DNA of 64,000 nt from a bacterium (GTDB taxonomy: Bacteria > CSSED10-310 > JAFGSJ01): positions 1-64,000 of the forward strand of contig JAFGSJ010000030.1 of the NCBI GenBank assembly GCA_016934675.1. Reading direction: 5' to 3'. The notes under the pieces were generated by a model that saw only the letters and a program-made list of their open reading frames with translations, had not been told where the DNA came from and did no database searches. The position numbers and the translations under genes were made by a program. Positions 43,974 through 56,970 of this stretch are shown in pieces; the stretch's first letter is position 1, and each line of letters begins with the position of its first letter.

Positions 43974-45980
43974 GTGGATTTACGAGAGGAAGATGTGCAA
44001 CGAATCCTGCCAGATATCGTGAAAACGATTAAGGGATTAACCTTGGATGCAACCAGGCAAGCTGCATCCGGTCATCCCGGTGCAGTAATGGGAACAGCTT
44101 TGTTGGCTTCGGTACTATGGACAGATTATCTCCGTTTTGATCCTGATCGACCGGATTGGAAGAACAGGGATCGTTTCGTCCTGAGTTGCGGCCATGCCTC
44201 GATGTTATTATATGCCATGTTGTATTTGACGGGCTCCGCTCTATCGCTCTCCGACATTCGTAATTTCAGGCAATTGCATTCGATAACACCCGGTCACCCC
44301 GAGTACCATCTGACACCTGGTGTTGAAGCCACAACAGGTCCCTTAGGTACAGGTTTTGCCACGGCGGTGGGCATGGCAGTGGCGGAACGTTTTTTTGCCG
44401 CTCGTTACAATCAACCCGGTTTAGAAGTGGTCGATTACAACACCTATGTCCTCGCCTCAGATGGTGATATCATGGAGGGTATCACCAATGAATCTGCTTC
44501 TTTTGCCGGTCATCAGCGACTGTCAAAGTTAATCTGTCTGTATGACTCAAACCGAATAACAATAGATGGATCGACATCCATGACCTTTAGTGAAGATGTA
44601 CTTACCCGTTTCAAGGCCATGGGCTGGTTTACTCAAGAAGTAGACGGTCAGAATGCGGCAGATATTTCAGCGGCACTCGCAACCGCGACCCAACAGCACG
44701 ATCAACCGAACTTTATTTTATGTCATACTCATATCGGCGAAGGTTCACCGAATACTCAAGACACTCCTCTCTGCCATGGCTCCCCCCTCTCTCCCGAAGA
44801 AATAGCCTTGACCAAAAAGGCTATGGATTGGCCACAAGAACCGTTTTATGTGCCTCAAAACGTCACAGATTTTTTCAAGACTCTCAAAAAATACCGGAAA
44901 CAACAATGTGAAAAGTGGTCTGAAAGGTATCACCATTGGCAAGAGCTCAATCCTCTTTATGCCCGAGAATGGGATGGCGTTTTTGATAATACCGATCTGT
45001 TTCAAGAACTAGATACTTTCTCTCTCCCCAAAAAAGCGAGCCTGGCCACTCGCTCGATTTGCCAGGATGTCATTCGGATAAGTTATAAGCATTGTCCGAC
45101 CCTGATGGGCGGTTCCGCTGACTTGGCCGGTTCGGTCAAAACCGAAATTACCAGCATTTCTCCTCTTTCTCCTGATGAACCCGACGGCCGGAGAATATTC
45201 TTCGGAATAAGAGAAAATGCGATGGGAGCCATCCTGAACGGTTTGGCCCTCTCCTCGCCGATACGGCCCTTTGGTGGCACTTTTCTCGTCTTCAGCGATT
45301 TTATGAAGCCGGGTATTCGTCTGGCTGCCCTGATGAAACTCCCGGTGATCTACCTTTTCTCTCATGACAGCTATGCTGTCGGTGAAGACGGCCCTACTCA
45401 TCAACCCGTTGAACAGATTATGAATCTCAGGTCTGTTCCCAATCTCTTTGTCTTTCGTCCCGCCGATATTAAGGAAACAATCGGGGCCTGGAAATTGGCC
45501 TGGCAGAGAAAGGATGGGCCGAGTGCCCTGATTACCTCACGACAGACCCTGCCTGTCCTTGATCATACTTCACGGGATATCAGTCGTGGAGGCTATATCC
45601 TCTACGATCCACCCGGCCCGGAAACCCCCGATTTACTTCTCATTGCAACCGGTTCTGAAGTCGGTTTGAGCCTTGAAACTGCCCGACAACTCGAACTCCA
45701 AAAAATCAGGACACGAGTCGTCTCATTACCCTGTTGGGAACTGTTCGACCTCCAACCGGAAGACTATCGCCTTGAAATCCTATCACCTAAGATTAAAACA
45801 AGGATATCAATCGAGGCTGGCATTACTTTAGGGTGGGACCGCTATGCACCTTTTCATATCGGACTCGACCGCTTCGGTGCTTCCGGTCCGCATGATGAAC
45901 TATCAGAATATTTCGGGTTTACCGTCAAACAACTGATCCAACGAATTACATCATACATGAAATATACCAGATCTCATTGA
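43974..45980 (+). CDS. tkt: Transketolase
   Basis: Transketolase moves two-carbon ketol units in the pentose phosphate pathway using thiamine diphosphate. The 668-residue protein has the N-terminal DATRQAASGHPGAVMG, TGPLGTGFATAVGMAVAE, the TPP-binding segment ASDGDIMEGITNESASFAGH (near residue 163), and in the pyrimidine domain FFGIRENAMGAILNGLAL and VFSDFMKPGIRLAALM, with HDSYAVGEDGPTHQPVEQ. The start is GTG 43974 after AAGGGGAAAGGG. The last 7 bp overlap the tail of the convergent PEGA/TPR gene. Confidence 0.95.
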   Translation: MDLREEDVQRILPDIVKTIKGLTLDATRQAASGHPGAVMGTALLASVLWTDYLRFDPDRPDWKNRDRFVLSCGHASMLLYAMLYLTGSALSLSDIRNFRQLHSITPGHPEYHLTPGVEATTGPLGTGFATAVGMAVAERFFAARYNQPGLEVVDYNTYVLASDGDIMEGITNESASFAGHQRLSKLICLYDSNRITIDGSTSMTFSEDVLTRFKAMGWFTQEVDGQNAADISAALATATQQHDQPNFILCHTHIGEGSPNTQDTPLCHGSPLSPEEIALTKKAMDWPQEPFYVPQNVTDFFKTLKKYRKQQCEKWSERYHHWQELNPLYAREWDGVFDNTDLFQELDTFSLPKKASLATRSICQDVIRISYKHCPTLMGGSADLAGSVKTEITSISPLSPDEPDGRRIFFGIRENAMGAILNGLALSSPIRPFGGTFLVFSDFMKPGIRLAALMKLPVIYLFSHDSYAVGEDGPTHQPVEQIMNLRSVPNLFVFRPADIKETIGAWKLAWQRKDGPSALITSRQTLPVLDHTSRDISRGGYILYDPPGPETPDLLLIATGSEVGLSLETARQLELQKIRTRVVSLPCWELFDLQPEDYRLEILSPKIKTRISIEAGITLGWDRYAPFHIGLDRFGASGPHDELSEYFGFTVKQLIQRITSYMKYTRSH

Positions 45981-47593
45981 CCTGTTATGTCTACCAAAAA
46001 AGGATATTTGGGATCATCTATGTAAGCCCCATCAACGGTAACAGTGACTTTCTTGCCGGTGGGCACATGCATATGCGAATGAATATATTTACCGGTTTGT
46101 TTATACAACTCCCCAAACGAGCACATCTTGATCGTATAGTCACCCGATGGCAATCGGACCGAATTATTGTCCAACTTCTCAAAAGGACCGTTAATCTCAA
46201 GTGTCTGCAAATCAAAACAATCCTGGTGCCATTTTATTTCCCCAAGATCGATCAGATTGAGTACGATACCGGGGCAATAATTCCTTGACTTCGCTCGAAA
46301 TGTCAGAATGCTCGATGAAAGTTGAATATTGAGAACCAGTTCGCCTTCAGCAATATTAGGCACTATTGTTTCTTCATAAGCATCATATGCATTTTTGACA
46401 ATTTTTATCTTTTGATCGCGATCAGGAACCTCAATTTTTAATGGGGTCTTACCACGAACCAAGCCATCGATATAGACCTCTGCTTGAGGCGGGTCTGTTG
46501 TGATCGAGATAACAGCCATACCTTTTATGGCCTGCCGAATCCGATCGTAATATACTTTTGCCTCTTTTGACAAGGGACTTGTTGGATGATTGAGATACAA
46601 ATTGAGAAATACTGATTGTGCATTCTCATAATCACGGGCTTTCATCAATGCTTTACCCTTATAAAACTGTATGAGATCACCCGACTCCTCCATGAATCGC
46701 TTGTTTTCAATCTTGGTATATTCATTGAGCCAGTTAACATATCCTTTGAAGTCATTCAAATTGTCAAAATACTTATAAACACTCTTAAAAATATCAGTAT
46801 AATCTTTTCTGATTGCATTCCAACCCTTTACCGTGATGTCATCATATTTCAGTTGAAGGTATCTGTTGCATAACTTTATGGTTTCTATCCAATTTGTATC
46901 TTCTTCATAGATTTTCTTAAATGCATTTATGGCATATATCTCATCATCATATCGCGATACCTTATGGTACACATTCAAAACACCATCGAAGTATTCCTTA
47001 CCCTGGTTCTTGTCCTTTTTATAAAGCTGAATACCCCGGTTAACGGCTTCACGAATACCCATTGAAACCAGTTCATTTTCTTCACGTGCCGTTTTGAGCG
47101 TCTCTATATATTCAACAAAATCAATGCTTTCTGAAAATTTTGTGGCAAATGCAGTATATTCGCTTATTCCTTCATCATATGATTTCAAAATTTTTAAACT
47201 GATAACTTTCAATTCATGTGCTCTGGAAAATTTTGGATCGATAGCGGTTACCAAACGTGTATATAAAATTGTTTCTTGAAAATTTCCCATTTTGTGGTTC
47301 TTTTGTGCCTCTGAAAAAAGATACTGAATGGTCAAGGGAATTGTCTTAAAATCCTTTTCACGTAAATCCTTGAGAATGGCCTTTTCCTTCATTGACATTG
47401 TCTGCTCATATGCACTTATCTGTCTTGATCCTATAGTTTGGGCCTCCTTTTGAGAAACTAATCGGACGGTATATGTATATGTATCTGCTATTTCTATAAT
47501 CAGTCTATCAGCCCAAGCAAATGATCCGATACTACAGAAGACAACAACAAAGGTCATATACAAGAATAATCGTGGCTTCTTTATCATCAACAC
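45974..47593 (-). CDS. Exported PEGA-domain protein with TPR-like helical repeats
   Basis: The 539-residue protein starts with a signal peptide (FLYMTFVVVFCSIGSFAWA). Residues about 90-360 are helical and repeat-like, with TPR-type sequences (YLFSEAQKNHKMGNFQETILY, ALMKARDYENAQSVFLNLYL). A PEGA domain lies near 375-445 (SITTDPPQAEVYIDGLVRGKTPLKI). The last 90 residues are beta-rich and unassigned, with several cysteines. GTG 47593 has GGGAGA 7 nt upstream; ATG 47587 is the alternative. It is transcribed away from the candidate origin, occupying the side where dnaA is often found, and overlaps the tail of the convergent tkt gene by 7 bp. The function is unknown. Confidence 0.82.
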   Translation of the reverse strand: MLMIKKPRLFLYMTFVVVFCSIGSFAWADRLIIEIADTYTYTVRLVSQKEAQTIGSRQISAYEQTMSMKEKAILKDLREKDFKTIPLTIQYLFSEAQKNHKMGNFQETILYTRLVTAIDPKFSRAHELKVISLKILKSYDEGISEYTAFATKFSESIDFVEYIETLKTAREENELVSMGIREAVNRGIQLYKKDKNQGKEYFDGVLNVYHKVSRYDDEIYAINAFKKIYEEDTNWIETIKLCNRYLQLKYDDITVKGWNAIRKDYTDIFKSVYKYFDNLNDFKGYVNWLNEYTKIENKRFMEESGDLIQFYKGKALMKARDYENAQSVFLNLYLNHPTSPLSKEAKVYYDRIRQAIKGMAVISITTDPPQAEVYIDGLVRGKTPLKIEVPDRDQKIKIVKNAYDAYEETIVPNIAEGELVLNIQLSSSILTFRAKSRNYCPGIVLNLIDLGEIKWHQDCFDLQTLEINGPFEKLDNNSVRLPSGDYTIKMCSFGELYKQTGKYIHSHMHVPTGKKVTVTVDGAYIDDPKYPFLVDITGQ

Positions 47594-48155
47594 AATGAGT
47601 TCTCCCGGTTTATATATGTTTTGGGAATACTGACTTTATATCCTTGTACAAAAAACCTAATTGAAAGTCAATATTCATTTTTTTTATAACAAAAAGTGTT
47701 ATTTGACAATAAGTTACAGAAGAAAGTGAGTTACTAACAATTGTGAGTAACTTTGTGAATAATTTTTAATTACAAGAGGTTATCGTTCAAAATCCTGAAG
47801 AAATATCCGTCAAGAATAGTGAGGCTTAAATCTGTATATAGTGCAAAGAAAGTGAATAAAAGGTGCATAATTCACAGAGATCGAGATTACTGGACTTGTG
47901 TTTGTGGAAAAATGTTGATAAACAGAATGACAAGGAAGCACTATTTGGGAAACATTCTCGGGTTGATAAGTCAGATATTGATTGGTTTGAAACGTCAAGA
48001 AGACTAACTAAGAAGTTGTGCACAGTATTTTTCTGTTTTTTTTCTGTAAGTTAGATTAGAAATTCAGATACTGACATCGGTTGATCTTTCTTATTGCTTT
48101 TCATATTATTTAGGGTACAATAAAGAAAAAAAAGAAGGACAAGAAGGAGGCATCA
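47594..48155. other. Candidate chromosomal replication origin (oriC), 560-bp gene-free region
   Basis: The gap between the PEGA/TPR gene and dnaN is AT-rich and has no plausible gene. It holds a cluster of DnaA-box-like 9-mers. Matches to TTATNCACA or TTTTCCACA, read on the minus strand: TTATTCACA at 47754-47762 and TTTTCCACA at 47903-47911. One-mismatch forms: TTACTCACA (47742-47750), TAATTCACA (47868-47876, plus strand), TTATCAACA (47913-47921), TTATGCACC (47862-47870), TTATTCACT (47851-47859) and TTGTGCACA (48016-48024, plus strand). AGTTAC occurs at 47712 and 47729 and inverted at 47747, like short iterons. An A/T-only tract at 47675-47695 could be the unwinding element. The location beside dnaN-recF-gyrB-gyrA fits a bacterial origin. 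Confidence 0.65.
48094..48121 (+). promoter_or_regulatory. Sigma70 promoter of dnaN
   Basis: TTGCTT (48094-48099), 16 bp, then TACAAT (48116-48121). It is followed by the strong ribosome site AGAAGGAGG (48142-48150) ahead of ATG 48156, so dnaN can be expressed without an upstream dnaA. Confidence 0.55.
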
Positions 48156-49253
48156 ATGAAATTCAATATATCCTCGAAGGAGTTTTTCTCTGTAGTGTCA
48201 AAACTACAGGGAGTTATCGATAAAAAAACAGCAATTCCGCTCTTATCGAATTTGTTATTGTGTACAGAGGACCAGTCAATAATCATAACAGGGACAGATT
48301 TAGGGATAGGTATAAAGATAGAGTGTATGGCAGATATCATCGATCAGGGCAAGGTCACCGTATCTGCCCGTAAACTCAACGATATACTCAAAGAGATACC
48401 GGAAGGGAATCTTTCATTTGAAGCGGCCTCGAACAACTGGGTGCATATATCTTGTCAGAATTCAAGGTTTAAGCTGGCCAGTCTTTCTGCGGAGAATTAT
48501 CCAGTTGTAACGGATTTTTCCACTGAAAAGAAATATATGCTTAATCCGGGTTTATTCAGGGAAATGACTTACAAAACTGAATATGCAATTTCACACGAAA
48601 CGAACCGACTTGTGTTCACGGGGATTCAATTCATGAAGGTGAACGGTCAGCTTAAAATGACGGCAACAGATGGCCATCGATTAGCGATAATAAAACGTCC
48701 TTTTGAAGAGGAGATGGCGGATTTTGAATTGATTATACCCAAAAAGACCTGCCGGGAGATTCTCAATCTTATCGATGAAGGTGAAGACAAGCTTCTCTTC
48801 AGTTGGACTGAGAGTAAGGTCATGTTTCAGTGTGGCAAAACACAGCTTGTTTCCAATTTGATTGAGGGCAAGTATCCCAATATGGAAAAAGCCATTCCCA
48901 AAATTGACGATAAGGTGCTTGTTTTTAATAGGACAGCGATCATTTCGGCCATAAAACGTGTCTCTGTTTTTGCTGATACAGTTTCGTGGGGAATACGGTT
49001 CGATCTGAATAAGGATCGCCTGACCGTTTCTTCGAGTGATCCGGAAATCGGGGAAGCTCAGGAAGAATTGGAAGTTTCGTATGATGGTCCATCGTTTACT
49101 GTTGGATTTAATTCACACTATCTTCTTGAAATTCTATCAGTCCTGCACTGTGAAGATGTTACCATGAAATTTACCGATGCGACCAGTTCAGCTTTGATCG
49201 TTGATCCTGATGATAAGGAATATGTTTGTTTGATCATGCCGATGCGTATATGA
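48156..49253 (+). CDS. dnaN: DNA polymerase III beta subunit (sliding clamp)
   Basis: The beta clamp encircles DNA and tethers the replicative polymerase. The 365-residue protein has the usual three-domain length (about 365-380) and family features: the N-terminal AIPLLSNLLL region, TGTDLGIGIKIE, FTGIQFMKVNGQLKMTATDGHRLA in the middle domain, and the C-terminal end YVCLIMPMRI (family consensus ends in MPMRL). Start and ribosome site are unambiguous. It is the first gene downstream of the candidate origin and is followed, after 136 bp without an evident gene, by recF. Confidence 0.95.
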   Translation: MKFNISSKEFFSVVSKLQGVIDKKTAIPLLSNLLLCTEDQSIIITGTDLGIGIKIECMADIIDQGKVTVSARKLNDILKEIPEGNLSFEAASNNWVHISCQNSRFKLASLSAENYPVVTDFSTEKKYMLNPGLFREMTYKTEYAISHETNRLVFTGIQFMKVNGQLKMTATDGHRLAIIKRPFEEEMADFELIIPKKTCREILNLIDEGEDKLLFSWTESKVMFQCGKTQLVSNLIEGKYPNMEKAIPKIDDKVLVFNRTAIISAIKRVSVFADTVSWGIRFDLNKDRLTVSSSDPEIGEAQEELEVSYDGPSFTVGFNSHYLLEILSVLHCEDVTMKFTDATSSALIVDPDDKEYVCLIMPMRI

Positions 49254-49389
49254 GTTTACGATTCATTTCTTCACCCTGGTCGTGATAGACGATCTCACGT
49301 AAATGCTCCACCGTACTGCCTAGTGGGAGATTTCCTTTCATACTTTCGGGAATCTTTATTGTGACCCTATCCTGCCCGGTTCAAAGATT

Positions 49390-52933
<3,544 letters not shown>

Positions 52934-52946
52934 AGAAGGTAGAACC

Positions 52947-55400
52947 ATGTCAGAAACAATGCAGACAAGCCAGCCGATTAACATTGAGGATGAATTGAAG
53001 AAATCGTTTCTAGATTATGCCATGTCCGTCATCGTGGCCCGGGCTTTGCCCGATGTGCGTGACGGTTTAAAACCGGTGCATCGACGGATCATTTATACTT
53101 TGAATGATTTGAATCTAACCCCAGACAAGAAATACCGGAAATGTGCGAAAATATGCGGCGATGTGAGCGGTAACTACCACCCTCATGGTGAATCGATTAT
53201 TTATCCCTCTCTGGTAAGGTTGGCTCAGCCATTTTCATTGCGTTATATGCTGGTCGATGGTCAGGGAAATTTCGGTTCGATCGATGGCGATCCACCCGCG
53301 GCCATGCGCTACACCGAAGCGAAGATGTCACCGATTACCCAGGAATTACTCAAGGACATCGAAAAAAACACGGTCGATTTTGTGCCCAACTATGATGATA
53401 CTCGCATGGAACCGGTCGTTCTGCCCACAGTTGTACCTAATCTTCTGATCAACGGCTCATCCGGAATTGCCGTGGGTATGGCTACCAATATTCCACCCCA
53501 CAACTTGGGTGAAATTGTCGATGCGCTCATTCACCTGATTGATTTTCCCAAGGCCCGGGTTGATGAATTGATGCAATACGTGCATGGACCTGACTTTCCG
53601 ACGGGTGGCATGATCCAGGGAAGACAGGGCTTTACTAGGGCCTATAATACCGGACGAGGCTCGATTGTCATTTCTGCCCGGACCACGATTGAAACGGTTA
53701 AAAAAACAGGTCGAGAACGGATCATTGTTACTGAAATTCCCTATCAGGTTAATAAAACAAACCTCATTCAAGCCATAGCTGAACTGGTTAAAAATAAAAA
53801 AATCGAAGGCATTGCCGACTTGCGGGACGAATCTGACCGTGATGGTATGCGGATTGTCATCGACCTGAAGAAAGGGGAAAACCCACAAGTTATCCTTAAT
53901 CAGCTCTACAAGTATACCCAGTTGCGCCAATCGTTCGGGATTATCATGCTGGCCCTCGATAATGGCGAACCTAAACTCTTGTCACTGAAAGCCATGCTCC
54001 AAGCCTTCATCGATCACCGGATCGAGATCGTGACCCGACGGACCCGATTCGAGCTCGAACAATCTCTCAGACGGGCCCACATTCTTGAAGGTTACAAAAT
54101 TGCCCTCGACCATATTGATGAGGTCATAGCAATCATCAGGAATTCACAAAGCGTGGCAGAAGCAAACCAGAATCTCGTTATCAAATTTGCTTTAACCGAA
54201 ATCCAGGCAAAAGCCATCCTTGAATTGCGTCTGCAACGCTTAACCGGTATGGAACGTGACAAGATCGAACAGGAATACCTCGCCTTGATTAAGGAAATCG
54301 CCCGACTCCGTTCCATTCTTGAAAGTCATCAACTGCTCCTGGAAGTCATTAAATCGGAACTGGTCCAGGTCAAAAAACAGTACAACGATCCACGAAAGAG
54401 CATTATCGTTGACGCTGTCGAAGAAATCGATCTCGAAGACCTGATTACCGAGGAAGATATGGTCATATTTGTTACTCATGAGGGCTATATCAAGAGAAAT
54501 TCGCTGTCGCTCTATCGGACACAGCACCGAAAAGGGCAGGGAATTACCGGCATCGTACCCAAAGAAGGTGATTTTGTCGAACGACTCTTTATCGCGTCGA
54601 CCCACGATTATATCCTGATTTTCACTAACCGTGGCCGGATTTATTGGCTGAAAGTCCACCAGATTCCAGAGGTTGGTCGGACATCAAAGGGGAAATCTAT
54701 CGTCAATCTACTCGATTTTCAGCCGGGTGAAAAAATCACGACCCTTTTTCCGGTAAGGACTTTCAGTGACGGACATTATCTGGTCATGGCCACGCAACGT
54801 GGTATCATTAAGAAGACAAATCTGATGGCTTATTCGAATCCGCGTTCAGGTGGCATTATTGCCCTGACCATTGATGATGACGATGAATTGATCAGTGTCA
54901 GCATGACCGATGGCAGTAGCGAGATTTTTATTGCCACCCGCTTCGGGTATGCTATTCGCTTTAACGAGAAAAATGTTCGACCGATCGGACGGACGGGACG
55001 CGGTGTGATCAGTATCAGATTGCGTCCGAAGGACAGTGTCGTGGGTATGGAGACCATCGATCATAACACTTCTATCCTGACTGTGACCGAGAACGGCTAT
55101 GGTAAGAGGACAGATCTCGAGCAATATCGTACTCAGGCCAGGGGGGGCAAGGGGATTATCAATATTAAAACCACAGAACGAAACGGATATGTGGTCGGTA
55201 TTCTCCAGGTCGAGAAAAATGATAATGTCATCCTGATTACCCACGAGGGGAAACTCATCCGGTTTGAAGTCAATGAAAACAGCCTTCGCTTGATCGGACG
55301 GGCCACCCAAGGTGTTCTTCTTCAAGCACTTCAACCGGGTGATACGGTTGTAGCCACGGCAAAATTGATTGAAGACAGCGAAAATAGCTACGATCAATGA
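52947..55400 (+). CDS. gyrA: DNA gyrase subunit A
   Basis: The DNA-breakage subunit of gyrase. The 817-residue protein shows [21 protein letters not shown] and [11 protein letters not shown] at the start, [26 protein letters not shown] with the catalytic tyrosine near residue 121, and a C-terminal six-bladed beta-pinwheel. The GyrA box, QRRGGKG in E. coli, reads QARGGKG, which keeps the protein on the gyrase side of the gyrase/topoisomerase IV division. The start is ATG 52947 after GAAGG; the frame is open back to 52815 inside gyrB, but those codons are not conserved. Its stop overlaps a TPR lipoprotein gene by 4 bp. Confidence 0.95.
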   Translation: MSETMQTSQPINIEDELKKSFLDYAMSVIVARALPDVRDGLKPVHRRIIYTLNDLNLTPDKKYRKCAKICGDVSGNYHPHGESIIYPSLVRLAQPFSLRYMLVDGQGNFGSIDGDPPAAMRYTEAKMSPITQELLKDIEKNTVDFVPNYDDTRMEPVVLPTVVPNLLINGSSGIAVGMATNIPPHNLGEIVDALIHLIDFPKARVDELMQYVHGPDFPTGGMIQGRQGFTRAYNTGRGSIVISARTTIETVKKTGRERIIVTEIPYQVNKTNLIQAIAELVKNKKIEGIADLRDESDRDGMRIVIDLKKGENPQVILNQLYKYTQLRQSFGIIMLALDNGEPKLLSLKAMLQAFIDHRIEIVTRRTRFELEQSLRRAHILEGYKIALDHIDEVIAIIRNSQSVAEANQNLVIKFALTEIQAKAILELRLQRLTGMERDKIEQEYLALIKEIARLRSILESHQLLLEVIKSELVQVKKQYNDPRKSIIVDAVEEIDLEDLITEEDMVIFVTHEGYIKRNSLSLYRTQHRKGQGITGIVPKEGDFVERLFIASTHDYILIFTNRGRIYWLKVHQIPEVGRTSKGKSIVNLLDFQPGEKITTLFPVRTFSDGHYLVMATQRGIIKKTNLMAYSNPRSGGIIALTIDDDDELISVSMTDGSSEIFIATRFGYAIRFNEKNVRPIGRTGRGVISIRLRPKDSVVGMETIDHNTSILTVTENGYGKRTDLEQYRTQARGGKGIINIKTTERNGYVVGILQVEKNDNVILITHEGKLIRFEVNENSLRLIGRATQGVLLQALQPGDTVVATAKLIEDSENSYDQ

Positions 55401-56227
55401 AAGGTATCTGCCTGAATTGCTGGTATTTGGTTTGTTTTGTATTGTTATTCTTACCGTTGTCTGGTTGTTCTCATAAAGACCTGGCCCTTTATACAAGGGG
55501 ACAGACTGCGTGCAATCATGGTCAATTCGACGAGGCGATCGAAGCATTCGATACCCTGGCCAGTAACTATCCTCAAAGCCCACACCGTGAAAAAGCACTT
55601 TTCCAACTCGGCGACATATATTATCGCTATGTTAAGAACCACGAAAAAGCGATCAATTACTACTCACAAGTCCTGAATAATTATCCTGATAGCCTCTATA
55701 TTTGTGATATCAGCCTGAATATTGGCGATATGTATTTCAAAACGTTCGAGGAATATGAACGAGCGGTCAATGAATTTCAGAAAGTGATTGTTCATTGTAC
55801 AGATATCGAAAAACAGGCGATCGCCCAAATGAGAATAGGTGATTGTTATTTCGAGGCTGGCAGTTATGAACAAGCTATCATCGAGTATCAACTGGTCATT
55901 ACTCAATTCCCCGAATCGACCCGAACCAGAAAGGCTCATAAACACATTGCAGATTGTTATTTCATTTTAGGGGAAATGAAAGAGGCTGAACGCAACTATC
56001 GGAAAAGTCTGACACTTCTCAACGATCAGGACCCCGATGAATCCATTAAAATCAGCCTGGCCCAGGCCCTGGTCAGCCAAGGCGAACATTGCCTGGCTGT
56101 CGAACTTTATCGGGAATTGCTCGAACGTGACCCGAACCGACACGGTCTCCAAACACTGCTACAGAAAGCAGAATCATTGTGTCATAAATCAGATGCTGGA
56201 AGTCAGGAAACAGAAGTTGGGAAGTGA
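55397..56227 (+). CDS. TPR-repeat lipoprotein (BamD/YbgF-like)
   Basis: The 276-residue protein has a lipoprotein signal ending in LPLSGCSHK, so it is probably anchored to a membrane on the periplasmic side. The rest is TPR units of the outer-membrane-assembly type: GQFDEAIEAFDTLASNYPQS, KALFQLGDIYY, HEKAINYYSQVLNNYPDS, AQMRIGDCYFEAGSYEQAI. Such proteins act as scaffolds in the Bam and Tol-Pal systems, but no other gene of those systems is nearby. It starts within the gyrA stop (ATGA), so it is coupled to gyrase expression, and ends 27 bp from the convergent NTPase gene. Confidence 0.85.
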   Translation: MKGICLNCWYLVCFVLLFLPLSGCSHKDLALYTRGQTACNHGQFDEAIEAFDTLASNYPQSPHREKALFQLGDIYYRYVKNHEKAINYYSQVLNNYPDSLYICDISLNIGDMYFKTFEEYERAVNEFQKVIVHCTDIEKQAIAQMRIGDCYFEAGSYEQAIIEYQLVITQFPESTRTRKAHKHIADCYFILGEMKEAERNYRKSLTLLNDQDPDESIKISLAQALVSQGEHCLAVELYRELLERDPNRHGLQTLLQKAESLCHKSDAGSQETEVGK

Positions 56228-56253
56228 AACAAGGACTGATGGACAGCACGTGG

Positions 56254-56739
56254 TTATCGAGAAAGTGCTGATAATGTGATCACACGATACTCTTTCAGAC
56301 CGAAAAACGAAACGATCTGTTCAAGATAACCCGTGCGCATACTGATATAAATCGTCCTGTTTTCTGTCAGAATTTTCCGAAAACTCTCACAATGACCCTT
56401 ACCCTCAAGTTCCAGGGCACCGATTTCATCAATGAACACAGGACTGATCCCTCGTTTAATAATGTCGTTGATGATTACCTCCGCAAACCTGAAACCCTCT
56501 TCGAAAAAACTGAATTCTCCCTGCACGTACCGGGGTTTTTCTTCAACCGGAAAATACTGTGATTTCACTGATAAAAGAACAGATTCATCCGTCGACAACC
56601 TCATCAGCTCATACCCGTAGAATTGAGTATCCCTGAAAACCTTTTGGGCGATAAAACCATCTCCGTTTTTTTCACGATACAGACGTTTCAATGCCGTTGT
56701 TTTGCCCTGATTACGCTCACCACATAGTATATGGATCAT
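56254..56739 (-). CDS. THEP1-like P-loop nucleotide triphosphatase
   Basis: A 161-residue P-loop NTPase. Walker A is ILCGERNQGKTTALK (residues about 4-18) and the Walker B region is FIDEIGALELEGKG (near 103), the pattern of the THEP1/NTPase_1 family, known from Aquifex as a slow NTPase of unclear cellular role. The family is about 160-190 residues, so this is a full-length member. It is a single gene on the minus strand, convergent with the TPR lipoprotein. The 230 bp on its 5' side, up to the beta-lactamase-like gene, holds no recognisable element. Confidence 0.82.
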   Translation of the reverse strand: MIHILCGERNQGKTTALKRLYREKNGDGFIAQKVFRDTQFYGYELMRLSTDESVLLSVKSQYFPVEEKPRYVQGEFSFFEEGFRFAEVIINDIIKRGISPVFIDEIGALELEGKGHCESFRKILTENRTIYISMRTGYLEQIVSFFGLKEYRVITLSALSR

Positions 56740-56970
56740 GGTCAGTCCTAGCTAAGCCTATGTCGAGGTTGCTTTCATCATCATATAGCATGGATGAAGG
56801 AGCTGGACAAGCCTTCATCGTCACCGATTACCGCAGAGTTACGATCGGATAGCCCGGAGGATATTCAGCACTATTTCTCTGTCATTTGATCAAGAAATAC
56901 CATTTGGATTACCTAATTTGTGAATATCGAAAGTCTAATGGGAAAAAGAAAAGCAGGCGAGGTTGAAGAT

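Noticed and set aside
47810-48054. Several 60-65 codon frames in the candidate origin
   Set aside because: They overlap each other on both strands, lack ribosome sites, have no protein-like composition and lie in an AT-rich region.
49234-49341. 35-codon minus-strand frame in the dnaN-recF gap starting MKGNLPLG
   Set aside because: Both strands are open over this 136-bp gap, so openness is not informative; no ribosome site is seen and the frame runs into dnaN.
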